The notes beneath the pieces are model-generated. The model searched no databases. It was not told the DNA's origin and saw only the letters and a program-made list of their open reading frames with translations. A program made the position numbers and the translations under genes. Of a DNA stretch of 64,000 nt, positions 21,801-30,699 are shown one piece after another. Source of the stretch: Phytoseiulus persimilis (lineage: Eukaryota; Arthropoda; Arachnida; Mesostigmata; Phytoseiidae); NCBI GenBank assembly GCA_037576195.1, contig CM075101.1, positions 51,894,001 through 51,958,000 on the forward strand, given 5' to 3'. Position 1 is the first letter of the stretch. Each line of letters begins with the position of its first letter.

Positions 21801-23346
21801 TGCTGCGGTGGTCTCGGCCGCCTCGGTTGCAACAACATCGATTGTTTTCGACCGCCTTTTAGGTTCTTGGCCAAAGGTAGTCAGAGTCCTTGCCTACGCA
21901 ATGAGATTCTTAAACAGGGCTTCCGGTCGGCCAGTTCCATCATCAGTATCCATCGACGCGGAAGAGTTTCAAAACGCAGAGATCAAGCTCATCAAGAACA
22001 TTCAGTCTACTCACTTCGCAGCAGAGCTCCGCTCGAACGGAGAAGATCTGGGACTCTCGAGTCGATTGGCTCAGCTAAACCCGTTCGTTGGTGAAGATGG
22101 TTTACTCAGGTGCAGGAGTAGACTGGAGAGGTCCTCGAATCTTGCATACAATGAGAAATTCCCAGCCATTTTGCCCGGGGATGAATTTCATGTCCAACTA
22201 TACATCAGGTGGCTTCACGGCGGCCGCTGTCTTCACGCTGGCGGCGTGGCCGCAGTTCTTCACCACTTGAGATCACGTTTCTTTGTGACATCGGCTCGGA
22301 GGGTCGTGAACAAAGCGCTTCATGGTTGCAAGGTATGCGTTCGGTTCCGAGCAAAACAGGCGTGCGAACCGATTCCGCCCCTGCCCGCCTTCCGAATCGA
22401 GGAGAGTCCACCGTTTTGTCTTGTAGCAGTTGATCATGCAGGCCCAGTTTACTTCAAGCATGCAGACGGCAGCCGCGCCAAAGCGTACATCTTGCTGTTT
22501 GTCTGCGCTGTGACCAGAGCGGTGCGTCTCGAGCTCACGTCGGACCTCTCCACGCACGAATTTCTCCTCGCTCTGCGGCGCTTTATTAGCAGAAATCCAG
22601 CTGTGACTAGAATAGTCTCGGATAACGCCCGAACTTTCAAGAAGGCCGACAGAGAAATCAATTTTTTGTTCGATTACGCCAGAATTCCGGAAACACAGGC
22701 CTTACTTTCGAGGAAAAGAATAGCCTGGCAGTATTCAACGGAAAAAGCGCCTTGGTTCGGAGGCTTCTGGGAGCGGCTGGTGCAAGCTATCAAGAGGCCC
22801 CTGAGAAAGGCTCTGGGCGTACACTGTGTGCCTTTTAGAGACCTAGAAACGCTTCTGTCGGAAATTGAAAAGATGGTAAATGATCGTCCGCTCTGCGCTG
22901 TGATCTCCGATCCTAGCGAGCCTCGCGCCCTGTCCCCGAGCGACCTGTTGTATGGATATTCGAGCGTCCCTCCCTTGCCCGACACAAGGCAGTTCATTCG
23001 TGACTCGGAGGCTGCAACGGCGATTGTCTTCTCCCAACGTTGGCGGCATCAGCAGTCAGTTCTCCGAGGCTTCTGGAAGCAGTTTCAGAATCAGTATCTC
23101 CAGCTCCTTTGCTCAGCTCACTACCGCAAGCCGGTGGAAAGCAGACCGCTCAAAAAAGGCGATGTTTGCATCCTGCACTCAACGGATGCCTCGCGGGCGT
23201 TCTGGCCACTCTGTGTGGTCGAGGATTTGCTCGGCGGGGAGAGATCTGACCGGCGTCAGGGATCGTGCGTGGTGCGCACGGCGGCAGGCCAGACCTTGCG
23301 AAGACCCATCAATTTGCTCTACCCGCTGGAGGTGTCGCAGTTTTAA
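18895..23346 (+). CDS. BEL/Pao Gag-Pol: zinc knuckles, protease, RT, RNase H, integrase
   Basis: 1,483 codons with no stop. In order: zinc-knuckle region (first Cys at 65; CIFCAAKDHSSFKC, CLRCLRRNHDIRNC); retropepsin with D183-PGS (LLDPGSQVSFIS); linker; RT with YVDD at 615-618; RNase H (VFADASLFAYGC, PRLELLAAVMAS, LYSDNSSVLGW); H2C2 zinc domain (HGCKVC); integrase catalytic D1180, D1243 and E1293 (spacing 62 and 49); and the C-terminal DUF5641 ending RPINLLYPLEV. All catalytic residues that I can check are present. Domain order PR-RT-RH-IN with DUF1758/DUF5641-type regions is diagnostic of BEL/Pao. The frame is open upstream of the first ATG, so the natural product would be a Gag-Pol fusion, but the Gag core is missing. 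Confidence 0.95.
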   Translation: MEFLANQAFLIEESREQARLVQNGFKTQNNADQSRRVTPQQKSNKNFRDPQFSFSANVLKPSFTCIFCAAKDHSSFKCSKRMTAEDRRMRVLDQNGCLRCLRRNHDIRNCEAKCANCSYCSERHNRLVCLKKEPEIEVASTQATVSTSVASAGANQASDTLVQTAYAWLVNGKKKIICRILLDPGSQVSFISKKVADLLELPTVESGHLAINGMAGQRLNEGQVDTVALKIFSRFTGSEIKINALSVPICIQGILPRASIPNGFSPVADFKEPGFPDEIDLLIGSDWLHLVYSGMYEMIGKITAVPTKLGWVYWGNDSAKRVQGSVVTSLGVIEVVPKVLSPVQQKLKNPEELDNLEFLWDSEFLGIEHPSPDDSSNSEQQMQLLARSLIKQDPDGGYSVSLPFKSNHGALGGNQKLAYHRTVTFLKSNKERPEVLKAIDKEIGANMNAGFVEPAEPRRPGQPAHFLPLLAVAKRSFQQSELPKVRVVKDGGARSPDQASLNDVLEKGANCVPDILAVLLHFRRKPIAICADIEKAFMRFRIAKEHKTFLRFYWAPGRADNPDAPIKEYWATVLEFGLSCSTWLHCAGIKYHLDLQMQKHPDRQPFLREIQRSFYVDDISTGADIIPHAKEVVETLIETFEAGHFPLNKWATNSTQLADFIKTRQGAEVQVASEEVETKFLGIPWDLGADSLRIRVPETIRLLTEGIPTKLKLLRGLSQIYDPLGMISCISINLKVLTQTLWSRKIDWKEPLTGELADAYLRAVSNLERAADIAVDRCFFHFPASDSRKELHVFADASLFAYGCVAYARELVPSRDSRAVSVKFIMSKARVAPLKAKWTIPRLELLAAVMASRISKRIADSFEAPFDQVFLYSDNSSVLGWIRDDPSRWKPFVANRIREIQTLAQAHKWSYVASSSNPADLLSCGIPLDSEELRSFWLRGPTCLVYNEEPGFHALNLQPMDKEALLERRAAVVSAASVATTSIVFDRLLGSWPKVVRVLAYAMRFLNRASGRPVPSSVSIDAEEFQNAEIKLIKNIQSTHFAAELRSNGEDLGLSSRLAQLNPFVGEDGLLRCRSRLERSSNLAYNEKFPAILPGDEFHVQLYIRWLHGGRCLHAGGVAAVLHHLRSRFFVTSARRVVNKALHGCKVCVRFRAKQACEPIPPLPAFRIEESPPFCLVAVDHAGPVYFKHADGSRAKAYILLFVCAVTRAVRLELTSDLSTHEFLLALRRFISRNPAVTRIVSDNARTFKKADREINFLFDYARIPETQALLSRKRIAWQYSTEKAPWFGGFWERLVQAIKRPLRKALGVHCVPFRDLETLLSEIEKMVNDRPLCAVISDPSEPRALSPSDLLYGYSSVPPLPDTRQFIRDSEAATAIVFSQRWRHQQSVLRGFWKQFQNQYLQLLCSAHYRKPVESRPLKKGDVCILHSTDASRAFWPLCVVEDLLGGERSDRRQGSCVVRTAAGQTLRRPINLLYPLEVSQF

Positions 23347-23740
23347 CACGGTTGCCATTCTACTCCCTCAGATAGGGGCATCAAAACTAAGGTCCAAAGA
23401 GGACTACGCACTCTTTCGTTTGTGGGCTCGTTTCGCTTGTTTCGTCCAGTGCAGTTCAATAGTGGCCCGGAATATATGTAGCATCACAATGTCTGCTCCT
23501 CGGTTGGAGCCGCGAGAGGGGGAGTCGAGTTTCGAGAGGTGACCGATACGCCAAAACAGTTCGTCATTAATTCCGTCCAAAGAAAAAAAAAGCGAACAGA
23601 AATACGCGGAGGCTGGCTGGCAGTGAGTTCGGCGAACTTTCTGGGGAGTTTCAGGTTTTGAATGGGCCGTGATGGGTTTATCCCCGTATCAGAGTTTCTC
23701 TCAGGTGTGTGGTCGAGCTGCTTCTCAGCTCCGCCGGGAG
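23347..23740 (+). other. BEL/Pao 3' untranslated region
   Basis: Sequence between the pol stop and the 3' LTR. An A-rich run (aaagaaaaaaaaagcg) occurs near 23579-23594. The bases before the 3' LTR (ccgccgggag) make only a weak polypurine tract. Confidence 0.6.
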
Positions 23741-23962
23741 TGTTACCGAACACTTGTGCTGCCGATTGGAGGCGATCGGCGGTCGGGGTTTCGTATGTCA
23801 ATGAAGTCTCTCTCGTTCTGGTGGCCCTTCTCCACGAGCGCAAGACACACAGTCAGTAAGTGTGGAACCGCCAGAAACGAAGCCAAAAGTCTACTACGGA
23901 GATCTCTTCATTGTTTCGTCAAATTTACCCAGTCCCAAGAGGGAGCTTACTAGTTGGTAACA
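23741..23962 (+). repeat. 3' LTR of the BEL/Pao element
   Basis: 222 bp, same ends as the 5' LTR, four transitions different. Followed by TSD gggta (23963-23967). Confidence 0.95.
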
Positions 23963-24694
23963 GGGTAGGGGTATTCATTGATCCGAGTTTGAGACGACCA
24001 AGATACAATGGAGGGCAACGTGCGTGCCCGCGTTGACATACTGCAACTGAGTCCTGGTGGCGTCAGCCGGCACACGCAAGAGGATGGAAACATCCCAGCG
24101 AGAGGCAGGCGGATGGGCGCTAGGACAGCCATCCTCCTTCATAGCGAATGAGTTTGATGAGGGAGAACTGGGGTGGGCTCCATACGAAAGCAGAGAAGCT
24201 AAAAGTAAAATATTGAATTTTGCCAGAGTCGGACAAATGTCCAGACATAGATGGCCAAAACGAATCTTAGAGGCAATGGAAACATGCAACATATTTAGCT
24301 CAGCATACAAGAGAATGCTACACCTCAAGAGAATGTACGAATGTGAGAACATAGAAGCTCCGGAATCGACAGGAGGTGGTAGAAGCTGGAGGTCCTTCGG
24401 CAAAGAGGTGGAAGAACAAATCAAAGCATATACGGATAAGGAATGGAAAGTAAATACAGCCTAGAAAGATACAAGAAATACAAGGAGCAGAGAGGCACGA
24501 TCCTTACTATATATAATCGGCTTAGTCTGTCAGTTTCTCAGTTTGTCTGTCAGTTTGTCCGCACTTTTTCTGAAAGACATGAAGGTGATTCTGTGACCAA
24601 TCTGAACATACTCTCCCGAGTCTGGAGTGGTGATTCCGATACGAGTCTGACTATATCTGACTATACTTTTCATCTGACTATACTTTTCAAAAGC

Positions 24695-26180
24695 TGGAGG
24701 GGTGATTCTAGAACCAATCTGAGCATTACTTTCCAACTCTGGAGGGGTGATTCCGGGGTCAATCTGAGCATTACTTTCCAACTCTGGAGGGGTGATTCCG
24801 GGGTCAATCTGAGCATTACTTTCCAACTCTGGAGGGGTGATTCCGGGGTCAATCTGAGCATTACTTCTCAACTCTAGAGCGGTGATTCCGGGGTCAATCT
24901 GAGCATTACTTCCCAACTCTGGAGGGGTGATTCCGGGGTCAATCTGAGCATTACTTTCCAACTCTTGAGGGGTGATTCCGGGGTTAATCTGAGCATTACT
25001 TTCTAACTCTGGAGGGGTGATTCCGGGGTCAATCTGAGCATTACTTCCCAACTCTGGAGGGGTGATTCCGGGGTCAATCTGAGCATTACTTTCCAACTCT
25101 GGAGGGGTGATTCTAGAACCAATCTGAGCATTACTTTCCAACTCTGGAGGGGTGATTCCGGGGTCAATCTGAGCATTACTTTCCAACTCTGGAGGGGTGA
25201 TTCCGGGGTCAATCTGAGCATTACTTCTCAACTCTAGAGCGGTGATTCCGGGGTCAATCTGAGCATTACTTCCCAACTCTGGAGGGGTGATTCCGGGGTC
25301 AATCTGAGCATTACTTTCCAACTCTGGAGGGGTGATTCCGGGGTTAATCTGAGCATTACTTTCTAACTCTGGAGGGGTGATTCCGGGGTCAATCTGAGCA
25401 TTACTTCCCAACTCTGGAGGGGTGATTCCGGGGTCAATCTGAGCATTACTTTCCAACTCTGGAGGGGTGATTCCGGGGTCAATCTGAGCATTACTTCCCA
25501 ACTCTGGAGGGGTGATTCCGGGGTCAATCTGAGCATTACTTTCCAACTCTGGAGGGGTGATTCCGAGACCAATCTGAGCTTTACTTTCCAACTCTGGAAG
25601 GGTGATTCCGGGGTTAATCTGAGCATTACTTTCTAACTCTGGAGGGGTGATTCCGAGACCAATCTGAGCATTACTTCCCAACTCTGGAGGGGTGATTCCG
25701 GGACCAATCTGAGCATTTCTTTCTAACTCTGGAGGGGTGATTCCGAGACCAATCTGAGCATTACTTTCCAACTCTGGAGGGGTGATTCCGAGACCAATCT
25801 GACCATTACTTTCCAACTCTGGAGGAGTGATTCCGGGGTCAATCTGAGCATTACTTCTCAACTCTAGAGCGGTGATTCCGGGGTTAATCTGAGCATTACT
25901 TTCTAACTCTGGAGGGGTGATTCCGAGACCAATCTGAGCATTACTTCCCAACTCTGGAGGGGTGATTCCGGGGTCAATCTGAGCATTACTTTCCAACTCT
26001 GGAGGGGTGATTCCGAGACCAATCTGAGCATTACTTCCCAACTCTGGAGGGGTGATTCCGAGAGCAATCTGAGCATTACTTCCCAACTCTGGAGGGGTGA
26101 TTCCGAGACCAATCTGAGCATTACTTCCCAACTCTGGAGGGGTGATTCCGGGACCAATCTGACCATTACTTTCCGAGTCT
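24695..26180. repeat. 45-bp minisatellite, ~33 units
   Basis: The unit is close to gagcattactttccaactc + tggaggggtgattccggggt + caatct. Because 45 is a multiple of three, several frames stay open. On the minus strand it reads as 33-34 repeats of a 15-residue unit of the type QIDPGITPPELESNA, in a 613-codon frame (26371-24530). Variants (gggtcaat / gagaccaat / gggttaat, and tctagagcggtg) recur in blocks; one five-unit block is repeated eight units (360 bp) away, giving a higher-order period. The flank at 24600-24695 holds diverged founder units. Confidence 0.93.
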
Positions 26181-26266
26181 GTGGGGCTGATCCGGGGACC
26201 GATCTGACCATACTTTTCAAAACCATATTGCTGACCCAGTGAGGAGAGAGAAAAGTGCCTCGATCG

Positions 26267-26286
26267 CGGCCGACTCCAGTCGGCCG
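26267..26286 (+). other. Helitron 3'-terminal hairpin
   Basis: Perfect 9-bp stem with a 2-nt loop, 8 nt before the terminal CTGG. Confidence 0.85.
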
Positions 26287-26934
26287 AAGGCCGGCTGGTA
26301 CTTCGTATATATGACAACTCCAGAGGGAGCACGCTTATTGCCAGTGCAAGAGCGGGCTTCCTCGACACCAACTCCTTCAGAGCAAGATTCGAAGGAGGCG
26401 ATGGTAAATATGTGCTATGCGGACATCACACAGAGTCCCTAGAACACGTGATAATGGAGTGCAAGGAAGAACAGCGGAATGAAGCGGAGATCTGCAGAAC
26501 ACTAGGCCTGCATGAGGACTCAACGAGAGGAAACGTGGAGCGGACCAAACGGAGTCTTGAAAGATGAGGAAGAGCAACGAAAGAACACATCCCACGCTCC
26601 TGCTAGATCAACGACTAACAGCCCTGACCAGCAGAGTGTACTCGCCCCCGCGCACGGGGTTTCTGACATATAACGAAATGTATATGGGCAATATATGGTT
26701 AATAAACCAATCAATCAATCAATAACGACTCGCAACCAAAAAAGGAGAATACCAAATCGGCTGCGTTGGACTGGTAGGAGAACAAGGATCTCAAAAAAGC
26801 TTCGCTCAAGCGATCCCATCGTGGTTGCCATATGTCTATTCCCAGTTTCTACTGGGAATGAGCTTTTCCGACGAAAATCGTGTTTTTTTCCCATGTATAC
26901 GAACACCTCATGACGGCGAACTACATGCACCCCG

Positions 26935-27012
26935 ACTGGGCCACGCCGTCGATTGGGCCAGAACCTCAGGTAGGCTACGCCGTCGATTGGGCCAAGCCGT
27001 CAGGTGGGCCAT
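26935..27012 (+). repeat. 17-bp tandem repeat (gggccacgccgtcgatt type)
   Basis: About four and a half units of 17 bp: gggccacgccgtcgatt, gggccagaacctcaggt, aggctacgccgtcgatt, gggccaagccgtcaggt, gggccat. The array and its right flank (aacgatgcgcc) recur in inverted orientation at 34671-34805. Confidence 0.8.
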
Positions 27013-27054
27013 AACGATGCGCCGCCGTCTCACCGGACGCGCCTTGTTCAGGAT

Positions 27055-27235
27055 TCAGCCGGATTTGAGCGGAAGCTGATTTGAGCGGAGGCCGGATTTG
27101 AGCGGACGCTCGATTTGAGCGAAGAGCTGAGTTGAGCGACCGGCTGATTTGAGTGAGGGGCTGATTCGAGCGAAGAGCTGATTTGAGCGAGGGATCGATT
27201 TGAGCGGACGATGGATCTGAGCGACACGTCGAATG
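27055..27235 (+). repeat. ~17-bp tandem repeat (gatttgagcgg type)
   Basis: About ten units of 16-17 bp, each containing gatttgagcg followed by a variable four to six bases. An inverted array of the same unit is at 28765-28885. Confidence 0.85.
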
Positions 27236-27840
27236 GGACCTGTGGTGCGTTGCGATGAGGTGTGGTACGGACGGTGCCAGCGCCCGTCGCGACGCTCCGC
27301 GATGGTTGATGGTGGTGCTAATTGGCGATATGGAGGACCGGAGGGCAGTAAGTCAACGTCGAGCGCTCCTGCGCTCAGACCGAACATTGCTTTCGGAGGT
27401 CATGAAGAACTATGTCCTGTAAGTATGGCCGCTCTCTGAGCTCCGTTGCCCCCCTGTAGAGCAATGTCTTCGAGAGCCGTGGAGGTGGATCGCGTAGCGG
27501 GAAATCACCTATGTATGTTCCCGGTTCTCCGGGCTAATTGCTTACAGGCGCTTGGCGAAGGGTGCCGCTCGCTACGCTCGCGGATGATTCAGATTCTGGC
27601 CTGCCGGGGCGCCGAAGATGACGGAAACGCAGAGAATCGCGTGCCATCAGTGACGTAAAACTTTCAATCACCCTCATGAGCGTGTTGGCTCGCGACAAAC
27701 TTCGACATGAGTGATACACTCGAAGAGAACGAAGCGCAACGATAGACTTGATTCCAACCACATTGATACCTGCTCAACGGTTGTTTCCGCTTAGATCCGG
27801 CGTCCGCCAAAATCGGCTGCTCGCCCAAAGGTGAGTACCC
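27236..27840. other. No recognised gene
   Basis: GC-rich DNA between tandem arrays. No motif or splice-supported frame was recognised. Confidence 0.3.
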
Positions 27841-27990
27841 ACGACCCCGAAAATTCGACCCCGAAACAAATGACCCCGAAAAGAATGATCCCGAAAAAAC
27901 GACCCCGAAATCCAGGAGCCCGAAATCCAGGACCCCGAAAACCTCCTCTCCCAACAGGGGAGTGCTTGAAGCCGTTCTAGCGGGACTGAA
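27841..27990 (-). repeat. Repeat module A with gaccccgaaa tandem units
   Basis: Read on the minus strand: a conserved lead (agcactcccctgttggg then agaggaggttttcgggg) followed by about seven imperfect 15-16-bp units of tttcggggtc plus variable bases, ending gaattttcgg. The same lead and unit type occurs at 28620-28750 (plus), 31790-31925 (minus) and 32690-32845 (plus). Confidence 0.75.
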
Positions 27991-28019
27991 CTTTCGTTTC
28001 GTTCGGGTGGCTCTCTCCC

Positions 28020-28188
28020 GCACAACTGGTCAAAATACACATAGATTGCAGGTTGACGAGCTTCAGTGTTGGACTAGAAAAGTATGGTCAGATCGATCAC
28101 GAAATCACCTCCTTGGCTTCCAGAAAAAGTGCGGACAAACAGACAAACTGACAAACTTACAGACGAAGCCGATTATATATAGTAAGGA
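28020..28188 (-). mobile_element. Helitron 5' end, second copy
   Basis: Starting at 28188 and read on the minus strand: tccttactatatataatcgg, then gtctgt..gtttgtc repeats, cgcactttttctg and one founder-like unit (ggaggtgatttcgtgatc). This matches the first ~120 bp of the Helitron at 24501. The base before it on that strand is an A, as for Helitrons. The 3' end is not found; the copy may be truncated or run into repeat module A. Confidence 0.75.
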
Positions 28189-28619
28189 TAGCAAACACAG
28201 ATGAGCTCCAATATTCTTGCTCCCGGATATGAGATCTCCTATCAAAGACTCGATTCTCTGAGAGAAAATCCCGATTGATCCCCTGCAGGAAGGAATTCAA
28301 GTGTTCTGCCACACGGACCCGAGGATTGATTCCGGGTATGAGCGGAGCATTTTCCTTCAAAACCTAACAGCGCCGAGAGACGAGTAGAGATGGTAATTGA
28401 ATTCACTCTGTCTTTGGCATTGATCTAGAGCAATCGCTTGCGGTTGAAACATCGTTGAGAGAGTCGAAAGTGGCTCTCCAATGAGACCCAGTGTTATCTG
28501 ACACTCTACCGACCTCCGTCATCACTCATGTGGAGAAATCCATCTATTTCAACTTGGACGGAGTGAGAGAGCAGGCTAGCAAAACAAAGCAACAGCTCTA
28601 TCTCGCTAAGGCAGCGTTG

Positions 28620-28750
28620 ACCGCTTCGATTTTGGGAGAGGGTGTTTTCGGGGACCTGGGTTTCGGGTTCTTTGATTTCGGGGGCGTTTGTTTCGGGATC
28701 ATCGTTTTCGGGGTCATGTGTTTCGGGGTCGAATTTTCGGGGTTCCGGAC
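28620..28750 (+). repeat. Repeat module B with tttcggggtc tandem units
   Basis: A lead tttgggagagggtgttttcg, then 15-16-bp units (tttcgggnnn plus variable bases), ending gaattttcgg and ggaccataacccg. It is inverted relative to module A 650 bp away. Confidence 0.75.
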
Positions 28751-28764
28751 CATAACCCGCCCAA

Positions 28765-28885
28765 ATTGGACCTCCGCTCAAATCAAGCTGTCGCTTAAAT
28801 CGAGGTGTCGCTCAAATCCGACTCCCGCTCAAATCCGGCCCCCGCTCAAATCCGGCCTCCGCTCGAATCTGCTTCCGCTCAATTC
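28765..28885 (-). repeat. 17-bp tandem repeat (gctcaaatccggcctcc type)
   Basis: Seven units of 16-17 bp; the reverse complement of the gatttgagcgg array at 27055-27235. Confidence 0.85.
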
Positions 28886-28889
28886 AATG

Positions 28890-29820
28890 GTAACCCTTGT
28901 TCTGTAACTTCGGAATCCGCCATGCTCATTGAATACGATTGTGCGATTATCAGAATTGTTACAGCGCTGAGCCATGATTCTATTGCTCAGGCGGGTGCAT
29001 TCTCTGCTGGGCTGTCAAATTCATTTCTTGTACCCTGAAGTCTGGGAGATAAGTGACTACTTTTTTGACTGAAAACATTACGGGAACTTCTGCTTGTGTG
29101 CACGCATGTGACTCCCGATAATTTTGCACGATGAAGCAACGTTCAATCAATCACGGAAGAACGTCAGATCTTGAAAATTCCATCGATGACTGTGAATTCT
29201 GGGTGAATTCATGGTTGAAAGAGAAGTCCCTCAAGGCAAATCCCAACTTAAAAGCGCACCATTCTTCTATTCATGAGATATCCGTTGGAGGCTGCACCCA
29301 TGAACGATTTTTTCACAAAATCGAGAAAGGTGGAAGGTATGCCCAGCTCGGCAGATTCCACGCTTTGAAGTCCTGAGGGCTTCGTTGCTTTCGATTCCTT
29401 TAGCTCCCCAAAACTAGATTAACTGTTCGATCCAGTTGCGCTTTTATAATATCACAAGCGAGGTCATGGAGAAATCTAACTGGATTTTCGCAGCCGATAG
29501 AGTGGTGTGAAGGCGTTTCACGATGAGTTATTCAATGTTTCCTCCAGAAAGTAGTCATTGGGCGCGCGCATGCAGCCTGATATCTCGGGACCACGGGTAT
29601 GAGGGGCTAGAGAGAATAGCTCTCGAGTATCTCAACACAGTCTAATCAGGAGACGATTGAAGCTATTTGAAAGCTCGAACTTCGAACGCTCATATTCTCC
29701 CGAGCTATCAGAGGAGGCAATCGCGAACAGGCACGTTCTCTCACAGAGTGTGTGAGCGCATTTCTCCCAAAGGTATTCCAGAGCGAGGTTCCTCGTTCCT
29801 CCTCGATAGCTGTGTTGAGA
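28890..29820. other. No recognised gene
   Basis: AT-richer DNA with short frames only. A plus-strand frame of 81 codons (29131-29376) shows no motif. Confidence 0.3.
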
Positions 29821-29980
29821 ATGGAGGCGAAGCGAACAATCGGTGACGGAAATTCCAGCGTGAATGGACAGAGAAGTTCTCGTCGAGTTGGGAGGAAAAC
29901 CAGCGTGTTTGATCTGTGAGAAAACCCTGTCCGTCTCCGAGGAGTACAACGTGCCACGGCACTACGAAAGCGACTTGTAG
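29821..29980 (+). pseudogene. hAT-Charlie transposase N-terminal fragment
   Basis: Begins with an ATG and aligns with the N-terminus of the transposase at 7162, including WTEKF, ELGGKP-like sequence, CLICEKTLSV and RHYES of the BED finger. It has at least one frameshift and then a TAG at ~29978. It is a diverged relic of the same family on the opposite strand, with no TIRs recognised. Confidence 0.75.
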
Positions 29981-30699
29981 ACACTCGAAGTATCAATCGA
30001 GGAAGTCGCCACTGAGCAAAGTGTATTGTACAAACCTCCTTCGAGGGTTTTATTGCTTTCGAATGAATGATTGCGTTTGATGTTTGTTGGGAACATCCGG
30101 AGCCGAGAGGTCTGGGGCCGAGAAGGCTCAGGGCCGAAAAGTCTTGGAGCCGAAATGTATGGTTCCGTTCTGAGAATTTCCAATGGTTTTCGGGCGAAAG
30201 ATGTCCCATGGGTTTCCAGAAAATACATCTTTATTCTGCGAGGTGGAATCATGTATCCTCTCAGGGTCGGAGAAGAGGCCCGAGACTTGAGGTAACTCAC
30301 TATTTTCTGTCTCATCAGTTCCACGCTCCGTGCTTGGAAGCAGCACTTCGTCCTCTTCTGATTTTGAGCACCAAAGCTCAGGTTCGTGACTCCATGTGGT
30401 ATAGGGGTATAGCGGAATGAATATACCATCTGGCTGCAAGAGATTAAGCCCATGTCATGATCGGTCATCACTGAACGATATTCTTCCTTGTGTTCGTGAC
30501 TTCACTTCCCGAGGAAAACTTATGGGGTCGAAGATTTCGAGCGAACCGAGCATCGATAGGGGGCGCTGCGTGTGCGACATGCTCCGCTTGGAGTAGATTT
30601 TCCAAATGTCGTTGCATAAGTACTGATATGAACATATGTGCGGATAGAACTGTGTTCTTTCTGTGTTAGTGAGCGGAGTACTGATAACTTTCCTTGACA
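29981..30699. other. Upstream flank of the MULE gene, no gene seen
   Basis: No coding family was recognised. A short ggccgagaggt/ggccgagaagg-like repetition occurs at 30105-30150. The 5' TIR of the MULE should lie here, but I could not pair it. Confidence 0.3.

Larger units (their letters stand above)
18089..23962 (+). mobile_element. Near-complete BEL/Pao LTR retrotransposon
   Basis: 5,874 bp with two 222-bp LTRs, TSD gggta, a primer binding site after the 5' LTR and a 1,483-codon open frame for zinc knuckles, protease, RT, RNase H and integrase. Four transitions between the LTRs (about 1.8%) mean a young insertion. It lies inside a LINE RT gene in the same orientation. The gag region is short and broken (see the CDS entries), so this copy probably cannot move without help. 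Confidence 0.95.
24501..26298 (+). mobile_element. Non-autonomous Helitron carrying a minisatellite, inserted in LINE
   Basis: The 5' end is tccttactatatataatcgg, directly after an A (24500). The 3' end is CTGG (26295-26298), directly before a T (26299). A 20-nt hairpin (cggccgact, loop cc, agtcggccg; 26267-26286) stands 8 nt upstream of CTGG. Helitrons insert between A and T without TSD, begin with TC and end in a hairpin followed by CTRR, and all these features are met. Removing the segment rejoins the LINE ORF in frame. It has no Rep/helicase ORF and its body is mostly the 45-bp array. A second 5' end of the same family lies on the minus strand at 28188. Confidence 0.88.
16200..26722 (+). 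mobile_element. LINE (non-LTR) retrotransposon split by three later insertions
   Basis: LINE ORF2 sequence is collinear over 16.2-16.85, 17.83-18.09, 23.96-24.50 and 26.30-26.53 kb. RT motifs include YRPITITDLLYRIFARVI, the FLDCSKAY block, and an active site read as YADY (16796-16807) instead of YADD. Then come the NELNLVFNPKKSAI segment and, after the insertions, a C-terminal segment with a Cys/His cluster (CGHHTESLEHVIMEC). A 3' tail of aatc repeats follows at ~26704-26722. Intervening elements are a hAT fragment (16854-17831), a BEL/Pao element (18089-23962) and a Helitron (24501-26298). At each site, deleting the insert and one TSD copy keeps the LINE frame. The element is 5' truncated and carries frameshifts of its own (for example ~16400 and ~16650). 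The exact LINE clade was not decided. Confidence 0.88.

Noticed and set aside
24695..26180. CRISPR-like array
   Set aside because: Units are head-to-tail without unique spacers, in a eukaryotic transposon.
24530..26371. 613-codon minus-strand ORF of 15-residue repeats as a gene
   Set aside because: It is produced by the 45-bp minisatellite, other frames are open too, and it crosses the Helitron border into LINE sequence.
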